The notes under the pieces are model-generated. The model had not been told where the DNA came from and did no database searches. It worked only from the letters and a program-made list of their open reading frames with translations. Positions 33,927-43,234 of a DNA stretch of 64,000 nt are shown here, in pieces. The stretch spans positions 139,257 to 203,256 of the forward strand of contig JBJOFG010000001.1 in NCBI GenBank assembly GCA_046048875.1, given 5' to 3'. This stretch comes from CAIZGX01 sp046048875. Lineage in GTDB: Bacteria; Bacteroidota; Bacteroidia; Flavobacteriales_D; Sanyastnellaceae. Every line of letters begins with the position of its first letter. Within the stretch, counting starts at the first letter, position 1. The translations under genes were made by a program, and so were the position numbers.

Positions 33927-34665
33927 GGTAAGAATAATACCGGTCTTGACTTTTAATGGGTTCGCATTGGTAAAAACAAAACAGTTCGGTAATCCAAGGA
34001 TGGTAGGGAATCCGGTTCAATCAGCACGGGTATACAACAGCAGGGGGGTTGATGAATTAGTATTCTTAGACATTTTTGCAACATCGCAAAAGCGTAAAAT
34101 AAATTTGAAACTTGTTTCTGACGTTATAAAAGAATGTTATATGCCGGTTTCAATTGGTGGAGGTATTGAGTCAATTGAAGATATAAATGATTTACTCAAA
34201 ATAGGGGCTGATAAAGTTGTAATAAAGACAAGAGCACTTTTGGATATTGATTTTATCAAAGACGCTGTAAATTTTTTTGGTAGTCAATGTATTTCAATTG
34301 CGGTAGATGCGACTAAATCAAATCAAGGCTACAAAATTCATAATAAACTCAATATTGACAAAGACCTATCTGATTTTATTAATGAGATGATAGATTGTAA
34401 TGTAGGGGAGTTAGTTTTGACCAGTGTTAATAAAGATGGTTTAATGAATGGATTTGATATCGAATTGATTAATTACGTAGAGAAAATGACGAATATTCCA
34501 TTAATAGCTGTAGGAGGTGGCGGTGAAATTAAACATTATGAAGAGTTGTTTACGGAAACAAGAATACAGGCTGTAGGATCTGCAAGTATTTTTCACTTTA
34601 CTCAACATACACCAAAAGACATCAAAAGAGCACTTCAGTCAATTAATATTCCGGTAAGGATTTAA
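33919..34665 (+). CDS. HisF-like synthase subunit of sugar amidotransferase
   Basis: A 248-residue TIM-barrel protein of the HisF family. It begins KVRIIPVLTFNGFALVKTKQF, where true HisF has a conserved RIIPCLDVDXG-type start with a catalytic aspartate. Here the corresponding CLD is VLT, so the catalytic aspartate is missing. The second half keeps IAVDATKS and ELVLTSVNKDG. The change fits a paralogue that only channels ammonia to the neighbouring amidotransferase, as WbuZ/HisF2 proteins do. It overlaps the HisH-like gene by 8 bases. Confidence 0.88.
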   Translation: MLKVRIIPVLTFNGFALVKTKQFGNPRMVGNPVQSARVYNSRGVDELVFLDIFATSQKRKINLKLVSDVIKECYMPVSIGGGIESIEDINDLLKIGADKVVIKTRALLDIDFIKDAVNFFGSQCISIAVDATKSNQGYKIHNKLNIDKDLSDFINEMIDCNVGELVLTSVNKDGLMNGFDIELINYVEKMTNIPLIAVGGGGEIKHYEELFTETRIQAVGSASIFHFTQHTPKDIKRALQSINIPVRI

Positions 34666-34674
34666 ATTTAGAAG

Positions 34675-35367
34675 TTGAAAAAATTAGCGATTATTCCTGC
34701 CCGTGCCGGTAGCAAAAGAATTCCAAGAAAGAATATCCGGACATTTTTAGGCAAGCCTGTTATTGCCTATTCTATCGAAGCTGCTTTAAATACGAAGCTT
34801 TTTGACGAAGTAATGGTTTCAACAGATGATTTAGAAATTGCGCGTATTGCAAAGGATTATGGGGCAAGGGTACCATTTCTGAGATCTGAGAAAATGTCGA
34901 ATGACCATGCAAGCACTATGGATGTTATAGAAGAAGTTTTAAAAGAATATGGGCAATTCAATCAGATTTATGAATCTGTTTGCTGCATATATGCATGTGC
35001 TCCTTTTGTTAATGCTGAGAGAATATTGGAGGGGTATAATTTAATGGTAAATAAAAATTTTGATAGTGTTTTCCCTGTTCTTCCTTTTGGATTTCCAATA
35101 CAACGGGCACTTCGAGTCAGTCACGGGAAAATAACCTACTTTTCTCCAGAACATGCTCTTTCTCGTTCTCAAGATTTAGAAAAAGGATATCACGATGCGG
35201 GTCAATTCTATTGGATGAATCCAGTTATCTGTTCACTCAAAAAGGGAATATTCACGGATAATTCCGGGGGACTATTTATCTCAGAGCTTGAAGGTCAAGA
35301 TATTGACAATGAATCGGATTGGAAACTTGCTGAATTGAAATATGAATTCTTACAAAGCATTAAGTAA
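34675..35367 (+). CDS. pseF: Pseudaminic acid cytidylyltransferase
   Basis: A 230-residue CMP-sugar synthase starting with TTG. It reads KLAIIPARAGSKRIPRKNIR, followed by VSTDDLEIARIAKDYGA, CCIYACAPFV and YHDAGQFYWMN. The combination of the last two motifs is typical of PseF rather than NeuA. It charges pseudaminic acid with CMP. The order pseB, pseC, amidotransferase set, pseF is kept together here. A second, different cytidylyltransferase at 25667 serves the other sugar acid. Confidence 0.92.
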   Translation: MKKLAIIPARAGSKRIPRKNIRTFLGKPVIAYSIEAALNTKLFDEVMVSTDDLEIARIAKDYGARVPFLRSEKMSNDHASTMDVIEEVLKEYGQFNQIYESVCCIYACAPFVNAERILEGYNLMVNKNFDSVFPVLPFGFPIQRALRVSHGKITYFSPEHALSRSQDLEKGYHDAGQFYWMNPVICSLKKGIFTDNSGGLFISELEGQDIDNESDWKLAELKYEFLQSIK

Positions 35368-35902
35368 ACAATTTTTCTCAGAAAATGAATATTCAATTAT
35401 TCCAATTCGTTTTGAAGATCGACTTGAAATTATGCAATGGCGCAATGAACAAATGTACCACTTGCGTCAGACATCACTACTGACAAAAGAATCTCAAGAT
35501 AGATATTTTAGAGAAGTTGTTTTTCATCAGTTTAAAAAAGAAAATCCAGAACAAATTCTTTTTTCTTTATTAAGGGATAACGAATGTATTGGTTACGGTG
35601 GTTTAGTTCACATCAATTGGGTTGATAAAAATGCGGAACTTTCATTTATCATGAATACGAAACTTGAAATGCTCGAGTTTTCACAATTATGGATGATTTT
35701 TCTAAGACTTATCGAATCTCCCGCATTTGAAATCTTAGACCTTCACAAAATTTATACTTATGCTTTCGACTTAAGGCCTGCGCTTTACCCTGTCTTGTTA
35801 GATTCTGGTTTTAAATTAGAAGCTTGCCTTAAGGAGCATACTTTCTTCGATGGAAAATTCGTAGATGTTTTGATTCACTCGAAATTTAAGAAAGATGCTT
35901 AA
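35342..35902 (+). CDS. GNAT acetyltransferase, PseH-like candidate 1
   Basis: A 186-residue protein resembling GNAT acyltransferases. It has IPIRFEDRLEIMQWRNEQMYHLRQ near the start, LRDNECIGYGGLVHINW and an ELSFIM strand, and it ends in a family-like GFKLEACLKEHTFF. The usual place of pseG and pseH in pseudaminic loci is between pseF and pseI, which is where this gene lies. It may acetylate the 4-amino group of the PseC product. It overlaps pseF by 26 bases. The second GNAT follows with an 8-base overlap, and which of them is the true PseH is not settled. Confidence 0.75.
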   Translation: MNSYKALSKQFFSENEYSIIPIRFEDRLEIMQWRNEQMYHLRQTSLLTKESQDRYFREVVFHQFKKENPEQILFSLLRDNECIGYGGLVHINWVDKNAELSFIMNTKLEMLEFSQLWMIFLRLIESPAFEILDLHKIYTYAFDLRPALYPVLLDSGFKLEACLKEHTFFDGKFVDVLIHSKFKKDA

Positions 35903-36368
35903 ATACCGGAAGCCTTTGCTAAATGATATATTAATTTATTTTAATTGGGCTAACGATCCGGCGGTAAGAGATCAATCATTTGATTCAAACACCATAGATT
36001 TTGAAACTCATGAAAAGTGGTTCAAAGAGGCATTGAAAGATACTAAGTGTTTTATGTATTTATTTCAAAATGAAGAGAACGATTATGTTGGTCAGGTGCG
36101 AATACAAATTCAAAATGGAAATAATGCAATTATTGGAATTTCCATTGATGCTCAGTATAGAGGAAAAAGGTATTCAAGGGAAATGATTGAAAAAGCCTGC
36201 GATTCATTTTTCGGAATAAATAGAGATTGTTCTGTGAGTGCTTTTATAAAAGTTGGTAATTTGGGCTCTAAAAGTGCTTTTATGAAAGCCGGATTTGAAT
36301 ATACAGCCACAACGGAAATAAATAATTATAAAAGTCTTCATTTTACGAAAAAAAGTCATGCTAATTAA
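35895..36368 (+). CDS. GNAT acetyltransferase, PseH-like candidate 2
   Basis: A 157-residue GNAT protein with the PseH-like start KYRKPLLNDILIYFNWANDP, then THEKWFKEAL, and the CoA-binding segment DAQYRGKRYSREMIE. This form is often found fused to the C-terminus of PseG, but here it stands alone with no PseG part. It probably acetylates the 4-amino sugar or an intermediate of the pathway. It overlaps pseI by 11 bases. Confidence 0.82.
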   Translation: MLKYRKPLLNDILIYFNWANDPAVRDQSFDSNTIDFETHEKWFKEALKDTKCFMYLFQNEENDYVGQVRIQIQNGNNAIIGISIDAQYRGKRYSREMIEKACDSFFGINRDCSVSAFIKVGNLGSKSAFMKAGFEYTATTEINNYKSLHFTKKSHAN

Positions 36369-37386
36369 TTCTTTCCACATAGATAAAAGTAGTCCTGTTT
36401 TTATAATTGCTGAACTTTCTGCAAATCATAATGGCTGTCTCGAGATTGCACTAGAGAGTGTAAGAGCAGCTAAACGAGCTGGTGCGGACTGCATAAAGTT
36501 ACAAACCTACACTGCGGATACAATAACAATTGATTCGGATAGAGATGACTTTATTATTAAAGGCACAATTTGGGAAGGAAAGAATCTTTATCAATTATAT
36601 CAGGAAGCGTATACTCCATGGGAATGGCATAAAGCCATTTTCGAAGAAGCTGAAAAGGTAGGTTTAATCTGCTTTTCTTCTCCGTTTGATAAGACGTCTG
36701 TAGATTTTCTCGAAGAGTTAAACACTCCTGCGTACAAAATAGCCTCGTTTGAAATTACTGATATTCCATTAATTGAATATGTAGCGAGTAAAGGTAAACC
36801 TATAATTATTTCAACCGGTATAGCTGAGCTTGAAGATATTGAATTAGCTGTGGATGCGTGCAAAAGAATGGGAAATAACCAAATAGCCTTGCTTAAATGT
36901 ACTTCAAGTTACCCCGCACCAATTTCTGAGGCAAATATGGTTATGGTAAAGGATTTGGCTGAAAGATTTAATTTGATCTCCGGTCTTTCAGATCATACAA
37001 TTGGAAGCACGGTTCCTATTGTTGCGATCTGTTTCGGGGCGAAAATAATTGAAAAACATTTTATTTTGGATCGCTCAATTGGCGGACCCGACGCTTCTTT
37101 TTCTATGAACGAATCGGAGTTTGCTGATATGGTAAAATCTGTTCGTGAAGCGGAGAGTGCCATTGGTATAGTCGATTACAACCTTACAGATAAACAAATT
37201 AAGGGAAGAGAATTTTGTCGATCATTGTATGTAGTAAAGGATATTCAAGCCGGGGAATTAATTACAGAGGAAAATGTGCGAAGTATAAGACCCGGTTTTG
37301 GTGCTCACCCAAAGTATTTGCGACACATTATCGGAACAAAATCCGTTTTTGAATATAAAAAGGGAGATCGTTTTGAGGTTTCTTGA
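36358..37386 (+). CDS. pseI: Pseudaminic acid synthase
   Basis: A 342-residue NeuB-family protein of the PseI subgroup. Signature motifs are VFIIAELSANHNG, CIKLQTYTADTITID, GTIWEGKNLYQLYQEA, TPWEWHKA, CFSSPFDKTSVDFLEEL and YKIASFEITDIPLIEY. The SAF domain is at the C-terminus. It condenses phosphoenolpyruvate with a 2,4-diacetamido-2,4,6-trideoxy-altropyranose to give pseudaminic acid. It is the third NeuB-family member in the window and the one with the most secure substrate. Confidence 0.96.
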   Translation: MLINSFHIDKSSPVFIIAELSANHNGCLEIALESVRAAKRAGADCIKLQTYTADTITIDSDRDDFIIKGTIWEGKNLYQLYQEAYTPWEWHKAIFEEAEKVGLICFSSPFDKTSVDFLEELNTPAYKIASFEITDIPLIEYVASKGKPIIISTGIAELEDIELAVDACKRMGNNQIALLKCTSSYPAPISEANMVMVKDLAERFNLISGLSDHTIGSTVPIVAICFGAKIIEKHFILDRSIGGPDASFSMNESEFADMVKSVREAESAIGIVDYNLTDKQIKGREFCRSLYVVKDIQAGELITEENVRSIRPGFGAHPKYLRHIIGTKSVFEYKKGDRFEVS

Positions 37387-38365
37387 ATTTTTTAAAAAAA
37401 ATTGGCTACATGTCTTCGTGTTGACCAAAAAAGACATTGGCTTAGCAAATAACAACAGGCATGGAAATTTGTGTGTAGCTCAACATTATTGTAATCTAAC
37501 CATCAGCATCCAGATTCCTGGTTATTGGCAACACGGATTTTTTATAGATCCGGATTACTTTCCGCAAGATGAATTGGAGTTCGCAAAAAAGTATGGATTA
37601 AAGCTATATGTTTGGGATGAACAAATTGGAGCGTGTTTATTAAGAAATAATTTTAAAAATTTTAGGATAATTGGTGCCCCATTTATTTATCTTCCTCCTC
37701 CAGAGGATTATACTAAAAAGAGTTTAACAGCCAATAGACTATTATATGTGCCTACACATTCTTTAAAGCAGGAATCCATAAAGTTCGATTGGGATTCAAC
37801 AATTGATTATTTAATTGATACTGTAGGAAAAAAATATGATGTGACAATGCTTCTTTACTATTTAGATTATAGTGATTTTAATTTAAATGAAAGGTTGAAA
37901 TTCAGGTGCGCTTCAGCAGGTATTAGAGTAGAAACTTTAGGTTATGTGCATGATGATAATTTTTTATACAAGCTAAGAACATATTTGATGAGTTATGATG
38001 TTTTAGGTTCTGAAATATTCTCAACTACATTGATTTACGGAGCTTTTCTAGGATTGAGAGTATTTGTTGGCGGTCCAACGAAATATGTAATGGAAATGAG
38101 CAATTCGGCATATTTTAATAAGTTCTCCGAACACGTCGAATCCTATGGAATATATTTAAATCAACTAAATCAGTATTATCAAAAAAAGTATCCAAGTTTT
38201 TTCGTGCATCCTGATGAATCAACCACAAATGTTTTGGTTGGTAAGCAACTCTTAGGGTTTAATTACAAATTAAAATCAACAGAAATGAAAATTGAATTTG
38301 GCTGGATAGGCATTTTAACTTTTTTAATTCAAAAGTATATTAGTCTGAAATCAATTTTGAAGTGA
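37373..38365 (+). CDS. Unrecognised GT-B-like protein, possible nonulosonate transferase
   Basis: A 330-residue protein. The frame opens at 37298, but a TTG at 37373 is preferred: AGGGAGA lies 5 bases upstream, and the overlap with pseI falls to 14 bases. I recognise no Pfam family with confidence. Visible features are IIGAPFIYLPPPED near residue 105, a second Rossmann-like half, and EIFSTTLIYGAFLGLRVFVGG near residue 225, a pattern seen in GT-B transferases that use CMP or nucleotide sugars. Its place right after pseI suggests it may transfer the finished sugar acid. That is inference from context. Confidence 0.6.
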   Translation: MRFLEFFKKNWLHVFVLTKKDIGLANNNRHGNLCVAQHYCNLTISIQIPGYWQHGFFIDPDYFPQDELEFAKKYGLKLYVWDEQIGACLLRNNFKNFRIIGAPFIYLPPPEDYTKKSLTANRLLYVPTHSLKQESIKFDWDSTIDYLIDTVGKKYDVTMLLYYLDYSDFNLNERLKFRCASAGIRVETLGYVHDDNFLYKLRTYLMSYDVLGSEIFSTTLIYGAFLGLRVFVGGPTKYVMEMSNSAYFNKFSEHVESYGIYLNQLNQYYQKKYPSFFVHPDESTTNVLVGKQLLGFNYKLKSTEMKIEFGWIGILTFLIQKYISLKSILK

Positions 38366-39765
38366 GTAAGCCTAAAATTGTTTTTTACGGGGGGTTAATT
38401 TATAGTGACAGAGCGATTTTATATAACCCAGAAATCAAAGTTTTAACTGATAAGTATGATATTGAACTTTGGACACAATACGCAAGTGTTTATAAATCGG
38501 ACTTGGTTAAAATTAGATATGCTAAACTCGTTGGTAATTTAGAAAAGCCCTGGTATTTGAAGTACCTAAGATACATCAACACGGCGGCACATGATAAAAA
38601 GTATAATTCAAGAGCTCGTTTGTTCAACAAAAGGGAGGCATATAAATCTGTGTTGGGTATTTCTATTTATTGTTTTGGGTTATTCATTTATTATTTTAAA
38701 CTTCTTGAAATATTCGAAAAGCTTATCTCAAAAGTTCACATATTAATTGTAAAAGATTCGGAATTTGAACAGTTGTTAGATAAAGTCAAGCCGTCTGTTG
38801 TTATTTTAACTTGGCCATATAGAGCAAGTAACGTTACTTTAGCTTCTATTTGTAAGGGAAGAGGCATATCAACAGTTGCATCTGTACTAGGCATAGATAA
38901 CCTTACAACAAAGGAGAGGATGTTGGATATACATGATCATTATTGGGTGTGGTCTGGATACATGGAGTCTCAATTGAAAGATATGTATGTTAGTGTAGGG
39001 GAAAATAGAGTATTTAGAGTTGGTGCGATACAATATGGTGGGCTAATTGATTTTTCAAAAAAGAGATTGATCGGTGTCTACAATTGTTCGGATGAAAGAA
39101 TTAAGATATTGTTTTGTTTGGGTTCTCCTAACTTGATACAAGAGCACCATGTTTTAATAGATCTGCTAAAATATATTAAAGAAGGAAAACACGAGAGAGA
39201 TTTTTTCCTTTTAATCAGGCCTCATCCAGGATTTAGCGATGATAAGTCTCACAGTGACATGTTGGCTCAATTACAGCGAAGTTATTATGAATTCTGTCAG
39301 CTACAGGATTGTATATCAAACGTAAATGACGACTTTATGGCTCAATGGAGTAGTGCTATTTCAGAGGCAGATATTGTAATTTCATGCAACTCGACGCTAT
39401 TAATTGATTCTGTAATAAGTCGGAAAAGAACTTGGAATATAAATTTTAGTTCCAATGTAGATACTCATCGACTACTAAATGAAGAGATAGCACATTGGCA
39501 TCATGTTATGGATATGCAATTATTATTACCATTGAAGAATTTAAGTAGTTTTGATGAGTTAACTGACTCGTTGAATAACTTTAAATTGAGTAATGAAAAA
39601 CATAAAGATTTTATTCTAGATGATGATGATATAAATAAAATCGAATATTTGAGTGGAATAAATTTGAAAGAAAGTAACTTATCTAAGTGCATCGGAAAGA
39701 ATTATTGCTCAGCAGTTAGCCAAAGTTTGGAATTACTTTTGGAGACACGAAAAGTTGAAAAGTGA
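38362..39765 (+). CDS. Large GT-B-like protein of the glycosyl/glycerophosphotransferase type
   Basis: A 467-residue protein starting with GTG as a GTGA overlap with the previous stop. The second half has a Rossmann fold with ILFCLGSPNLIQEHH, LLIRPHPGF and ADIVISCNSTLLIDSVISRKRTW. This layout resembles the C-terminal donor half of CDP-glycerol glycerophosphotransferases and related GT-B proteins. The first half contains VVILTWPYRASNVTLASICKGRG. It resembles the protein encoded at 41852 in overall plan. Donor and acceptor are unknown. Confidence 0.65.
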   Translation: MSKPKIVFYGGLIYSDRAILYNPEIKVLTDKYDIELWTQYASVYKSDLVKIRYAKLVGNLEKPWYLKYLRYINTAAHDKKYNSRARLFNKREAYKSVLGISIYCFGLFIYYFKLLEIFEKLISKVHILIVKDSEFEQLLDKVKPSVVILTWPYRASNVTLASICKGRGISTVASVLGIDNLTTKERMLDIHDHYWVWSGYMESQLKDMYVSVGENRVFRVGAIQYGGLIDFSKKRLIGVYNCSDERIKILFCLGSPNLIQEHHVLIDLLKYIKEGKHERDFFLLIRPHPGFSDDKSHSDMLAQLQRSYYEFCQLQDCISNVNDDFMAQWSSAISEADIVISCNSTLLIDSVISRKRTWNINFSSNVDTHRLLNEEIAHWHHVMDMQLLLPLKNLSSFDELTDSLNNFKLSNEKHKDFILDDDDINKIEYLSGINLKESNLSKCIGKNYCSAVSQSLELLLETRKVEK

Positions 39766-40766
39766 AAAAAAAACGTAGGGAAGTTTATATTTTTTTAGAT
39801 AGCCCAAGTCGAAAAGGAGGCATTGAAACTTTTACGTTGGATTTGCTCGAAGCGTTAGGAAAATCAGGCTACAATTCTGTAAAAATCGTTTATATTCACT
39901 CGGATTTTTTTTATTTTGGTAAAACCTCTATATCACTAAAGAAAAGTTGGAGTATTGGTCTAAAGCGATTGTTTCTGCATTTGTACATAAAAAAAGATGC
40001 GTTACTAATTTTTCATCAGCCAGGTCATTTGAAATATTGTCAGAGAAATACGGAGAATGTTTATTTATTTGTTCACAATCCTTCTGATTTAATTAAATTC
40101 CGCATTTTAAACAAATTGAATCGCATTACCCTGCTATGTGTTGGTCGTCATTTACTTGATCATTTAAGAACTTTCTCAAATAAAAAAATAGTAGTTATTC
40201 CACCAATTCAGAAAAATGAAAAAAAAAGATTAGTGAGCAATTTTTTTCGATTTGTTCATATAGGAAGGTTATCACCAGAGAAGTGTGTAGATAAGAGTAT
40301 ATACTTCATTAAAGAGTTGGCTCAAGATTTTCGCGAATTAAATTTTGTGTTGCATATATATGGCGAAGGGAGTGAAAAGTATTATTTGTCAGAATTAATT
40401 AGAAATAATTCAATTGAAAATTTAGAAATAAAATTATTTGAATGGATAGACAAAAGTGATATTTTCAGGCATTTTGAAAATTATGATTTCTATTTATCAA
40501 TGAGTTCTATTGAGGGAATGCCTATTGCTTTGAGAGAAGCTATGATATCTTCATTAATTCCAGTTGTGTCAGACATAAGTGCTCACAGGGAAATAATAAA
40601 ATCTAATGAGAATGGTTATATAGTCGATAATTTTTTTCATAGTTCAAATTTTGTCACTGAAATGAGACAATTGGATTTAAGAAGAAATATGGTGGTTAAC
40701 GGAAAAAAGGTTTTAGAAAATCATCATTTTGATGATTTCTATTTAACAATTGAGAATTTGTTTTAA
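39762..40766 (+). CDS. Glycosyltransferase family 4
   Basis: A 334-residue group 1 glycosyltransferase starting with GTG in a GTGA overlap. It begins VYIFLDSPSRKGGIETFTLDLLEAL. The C-terminal half has FVHIGRLSPEKCVDKSI and YLSMSSIEGMPIALREAM, which includes the E-x7-E-like donor site. It should use a nucleotide sugar to extend the repeat unit on the cytoplasmic side. The sugar is not predictable. Confidence 0.88.
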   Translation: MKKKRREVYIFLDSPSRKGGIETFTLDLLEALGKSGYNSVKIVYIHSDFFYFGKTSISLKKSWSIGLKRLFLHLYIKKDALLIFHQPGHLKYCQRNTENVYLFVHNPSDLIKFRILNKLNRITLLCVGRHLLDHLRTFSNKKIVVIPPIQKNEKKRLVSNFFRFVHIGRLSPEKCVDKSIYFIKELAQDFRELNFVLHIYGEGSEKYYLSELIRNNSIENLEIKLFEWIDKSDIFRHFENYDFYLSMSSIEGMPIALREAMISSLIPVVSDISAHREIIKSNENGYIVDNFFHSSNFVTEMRQLDLRRNMVVNGKKVLENHHFDDFYLTIENLF

Positions 40767-40769
40767 AGG

Positions 40770-41855
40770 ATGGTTTTGAAGAAGAGTCGAAGAATTATTA
40801 TCGTTGCGTCAGCAGACTTTTTGAATAACAAGGCAGGTGGCGCTCAAGTTTTGGAATCAAATATCTATACAATATTAGAAATCCAAGAATATCTTCATGT
40901 TGTTTTCATTGACTTTCAAAACTCGAGATTGACATTCAAACACTTCGATAAAAAAAATCCAAATAAGCCAAAAATTAGAATTTTATGTCTTCCGAATATG
41001 GGAAGATTTTCAAAGACTTTTTACAAGTTTATTTTGTACACAATCTTGGGTTTAAATTATAAGAAAATTTTATGCGAACACTTTTATTCGCTTCCTAATT
41101 TTAAATTGACACCAAATTTTATCAAAAAAAAAATTGTCTATTCGCATCATGATTTTTTGTTTGAAATTAAATCTTTGAGGCATAATAAAGATAAATCAGA
41201 TCTCCGAGTAGTTGAATTGAATACACTACAAAAATGTGAAATGGCAATATCTGGAAATCATAGGGAGGCAGAATATTTAAGAAGTATTGGTGTAGAATGC
41301 GCTTATCTCCCTATTAACACACGGTTTCTTGATGTGTCTATCGATTTTGATAATACTTCTGAAATATTTCACCTTGGGTCTTTTGAAACTACAGCCTCGC
41401 TGAATGGGTACAAAAATTTTCAGAGCAACATACTACCGCATTTAGATGGTTCCATTAAAATTTTTTTAATTGGAAGTAAAACAGATTTAATTACGAAATG
41501 TGAATGTGAAATCGGATTAGGCTATGTAGAAGATTTAGGTGCTTTTTTGAAAAGAGGAACAATTAATATTATTCCTTGGAAATTTGGAACTGGACAAAGA
41601 ACCAGGGTTTTCGAGGCCATATCACGCGGCAACGTTATAGTTTCCTATTTAATTTTGGGAGAAATAATTCCTGAATTAGTCAATGGAGAGAACTGTTTAT
41701 TGGTTGAGAATGAAATAGAATTTGCCCAAGCTATTACCGATTTAATTAGTAATAGACATTTGAGAAGCCGAATTTCGAATGGAGCATTATTATTAAGTGA
41801 AAAATTTTCTTTAACCAGTCGTGTTTCTAAATTTCGGTATTATTTGGGCTTATGA
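40770..41855 (+). CDS. Glycosyltransferase, GT-B fold, family 4-like
   Basis: A 361-residue protein with an N-terminal IIIVASADFLNNKAGGAQVLE and a C-terminal half where IIPWKFGTGQRTRVFEAISRGNVIV stands at the usual donor-binding place. ELVNGENCLLVENEIEFAQAI follows, as in family 4 enzymes. It lacks a crisp GRL-like strand in the middle, so the family assignment is less firm than for its neighbours. It lies 3 bases after the preceding transferase, and its stop overlaps the next start as ATGA. Confidence 0.78.
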   Translation: MVLKKSRRIIIVASADFLNNKAGGAQVLESNIYTILEIQEYLHVVFIDFQNSRLTFKHFDKKNPNKPKIRILCLPNMGRFSKTFYKFILYTILGLNYKKILCEHFYSLPNFKLTPNFIKKKIVYSHHDFLFEIKSLRHNKDKSDLRVVELNTLQKCEMAISGNHREAEYLRSIGVECAYLPINTRFLDVSIDFDNTSEIFHLGSFETTASLNGYKNFQSNILPHLDGSIKIFLIGSKTDLITKCECEIGLGYVEDLGAFLKRGTINIIPWKFGTGQRTRVFEAISRGNVIVSYLILGEIIPELVNGENCLLVENEIEFAQAITDLISNRHLRSRISNGALLLSEKFSLTSRVSKFRYYLGL

Positions 41856-43234
41856 GAGTAATTGTTATTATTCTTCCAAGAGGTGAAGCTATCAGAAATT
41901 TTTTATATTCAGGAATAGTTCGAAAATTAAATTCGGAATTCAAAATAATACTGATTTCTATTAAACCAAATGAAGCTATTTGGCAATTATTGCAATCCAA
42001 TTCGGATGTATTAATTGAGTTGAAATCAAATCAATTTTTATACGCGTATCGTCTCTTCTTCGAAATCTATGATTTAGCACACAATAGGTATGTTTGGTCG
42101 GAGGCCGCAAAAGTAAGATGGCGAATGCGGGATGTGGAAGCTAAAACCCAAAAAGATAAGATTTTTCGTTTTTTGAAGAAGTTAATTGCAAGATGTTTAG
42201 CGAATAGGATAAGTCTTCAAATTCTTGATCGAATTGATTTTCGAATGGCTTCGTTAGAACCAAGTGTAAATGAATGGGTGAGTACTTTAAAAAAATATAA
42301 AATTGATTTGGTCTTTAATTCGTCACACTCCCATGCAAGAAATGCACTCCCTGTTGTATATGCCGCAAAGAAGTTAAACATTAAGACGTGTACTTTTTTA
42401 TTTTCATGGGATAATCTCACCTCGCAAGGACGAGTAGTACCTGTTTATAATTATTATTTCGCATGGAATAATAGTATAAAAGGGGATTTTAATGAAATGT
42501 ACCCTAATGTTCCAAGACAGAATGTTTTTGTAACAGGTACACCACAGTTTATTGGTCATTTTGATAAAACGAATCATCTGAGTTATGCAGACGTCAGAGA
42601 TACGCTAGGGCTAGAATCTAATGAACAATATTTTTTATATAGTTCAGGTATGAGCCATCATTTGCCTGAAGAACCTTATGTAGTGGCCCGTATCGCAGAT
42701 ATTATTAAGTCAATTGGACCAAATTATAGGTTAGTTGTCAGAACGTATGCAAAAGATAGATTTGATGTGTTTGAGAAATTGAAATTCGAAAGACCTGATA
42801 TCATTATTCCTGAAGTTAGATGGGAAAAGAACTTCCAAACCCCACTAATCGAGGATCAAGTATTCTTCTCATCTTTATTGAAGCATTGCATAGCGGGAAT
42901 TAATGTAGCTTCAACCATTTCTCTAGAATTATGTATGTTCGATAAACCAGCAATAAATGTGGCATACAACCCACCAGGTAAAGATATCTCACCATACAAC
43001 TATACTCGATTCTATTCTTTTGATCACTATAAACCAATCGTTGAAAGTAAAGCGGTTGAATTAGCTGAAAATGAAAATCAAATGTTAGATTTATTGAAAA
43101 AAGCTATTGAAAATCCAGAAAGCAGAAAAAAAGAGAGGGCTGAATTAATTCATTCTTTTTTTGGAAATAAATTGGATGAGGGAATAGCGGATGAATTTGT
43201 AAATGTTTTTAAACGATTGTTGAAGGATGCTTAG
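41852..43234 (+). CDS. Large GT-B-like protein, unknown donor
   Basis: A 460-residue protein starting at an ATGA overlap. The N-terminus is VIVIILPRGEAIRNFLYSGIV. The middle has FLFSWDNLTSQGRVVP, and the second half has YFLYSSGMSHHLPEEPYVV, YRLVVRTYAKDRFD and INVASTISLELCMFDKPAINV. This is a GT-B plan similar to the protein at 38362. It is probably a glycosyl- or phosphoglycosyltransferase of the locus. No specific family could be named. Confidence 0.65.
   Translation: MRVIVIILPRGEAIRNFLYSGIVRKLNSEFKIILISIKPNEAIWQLLQSNSDVLIELKSNQFLYAYRLFFEIYDLAHNRYVWSEAAKVRWRMRDVEAKTQKDKIFRFLKKLIARCLANRISLQILDRIDFRMASLEPSVNEWVSTLKKYKIDLVFNSSHSHARNALPVVYAAKKLNIKTCTFLFSWDNLTSQGRVVPVYNYYFAWNNSIKGDFNEMYPNVPRQNVFVTGTPQFIGHFDKTNHLSYADVRDTLGLESNEQYFLYSSGMSHHLPEEPYVVARIADIIKSIGPNYRLVVRTYAKDRFDVFEKLKFERPDIIIPEVRWEKNFQTPLIEDQVFFSSLLKHCIAGINVASTISLELCMFDKPAINVAYNPPGKDISPYNYTRFYSFDHYKPIVESKAVELAENENQMLDLLKKAIENPESRKKERAELIHSFFGNKLDEGIADEFVNVFKRLLKDA

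Noticed and set aside
33321..34665. HisH and HisF homologues as part of histidine synthesis
   Set aside because: No other his genes are near, the HisF-like protein lacks the catalytic CLD, and a sugar amidotransferase gene is adjacent.
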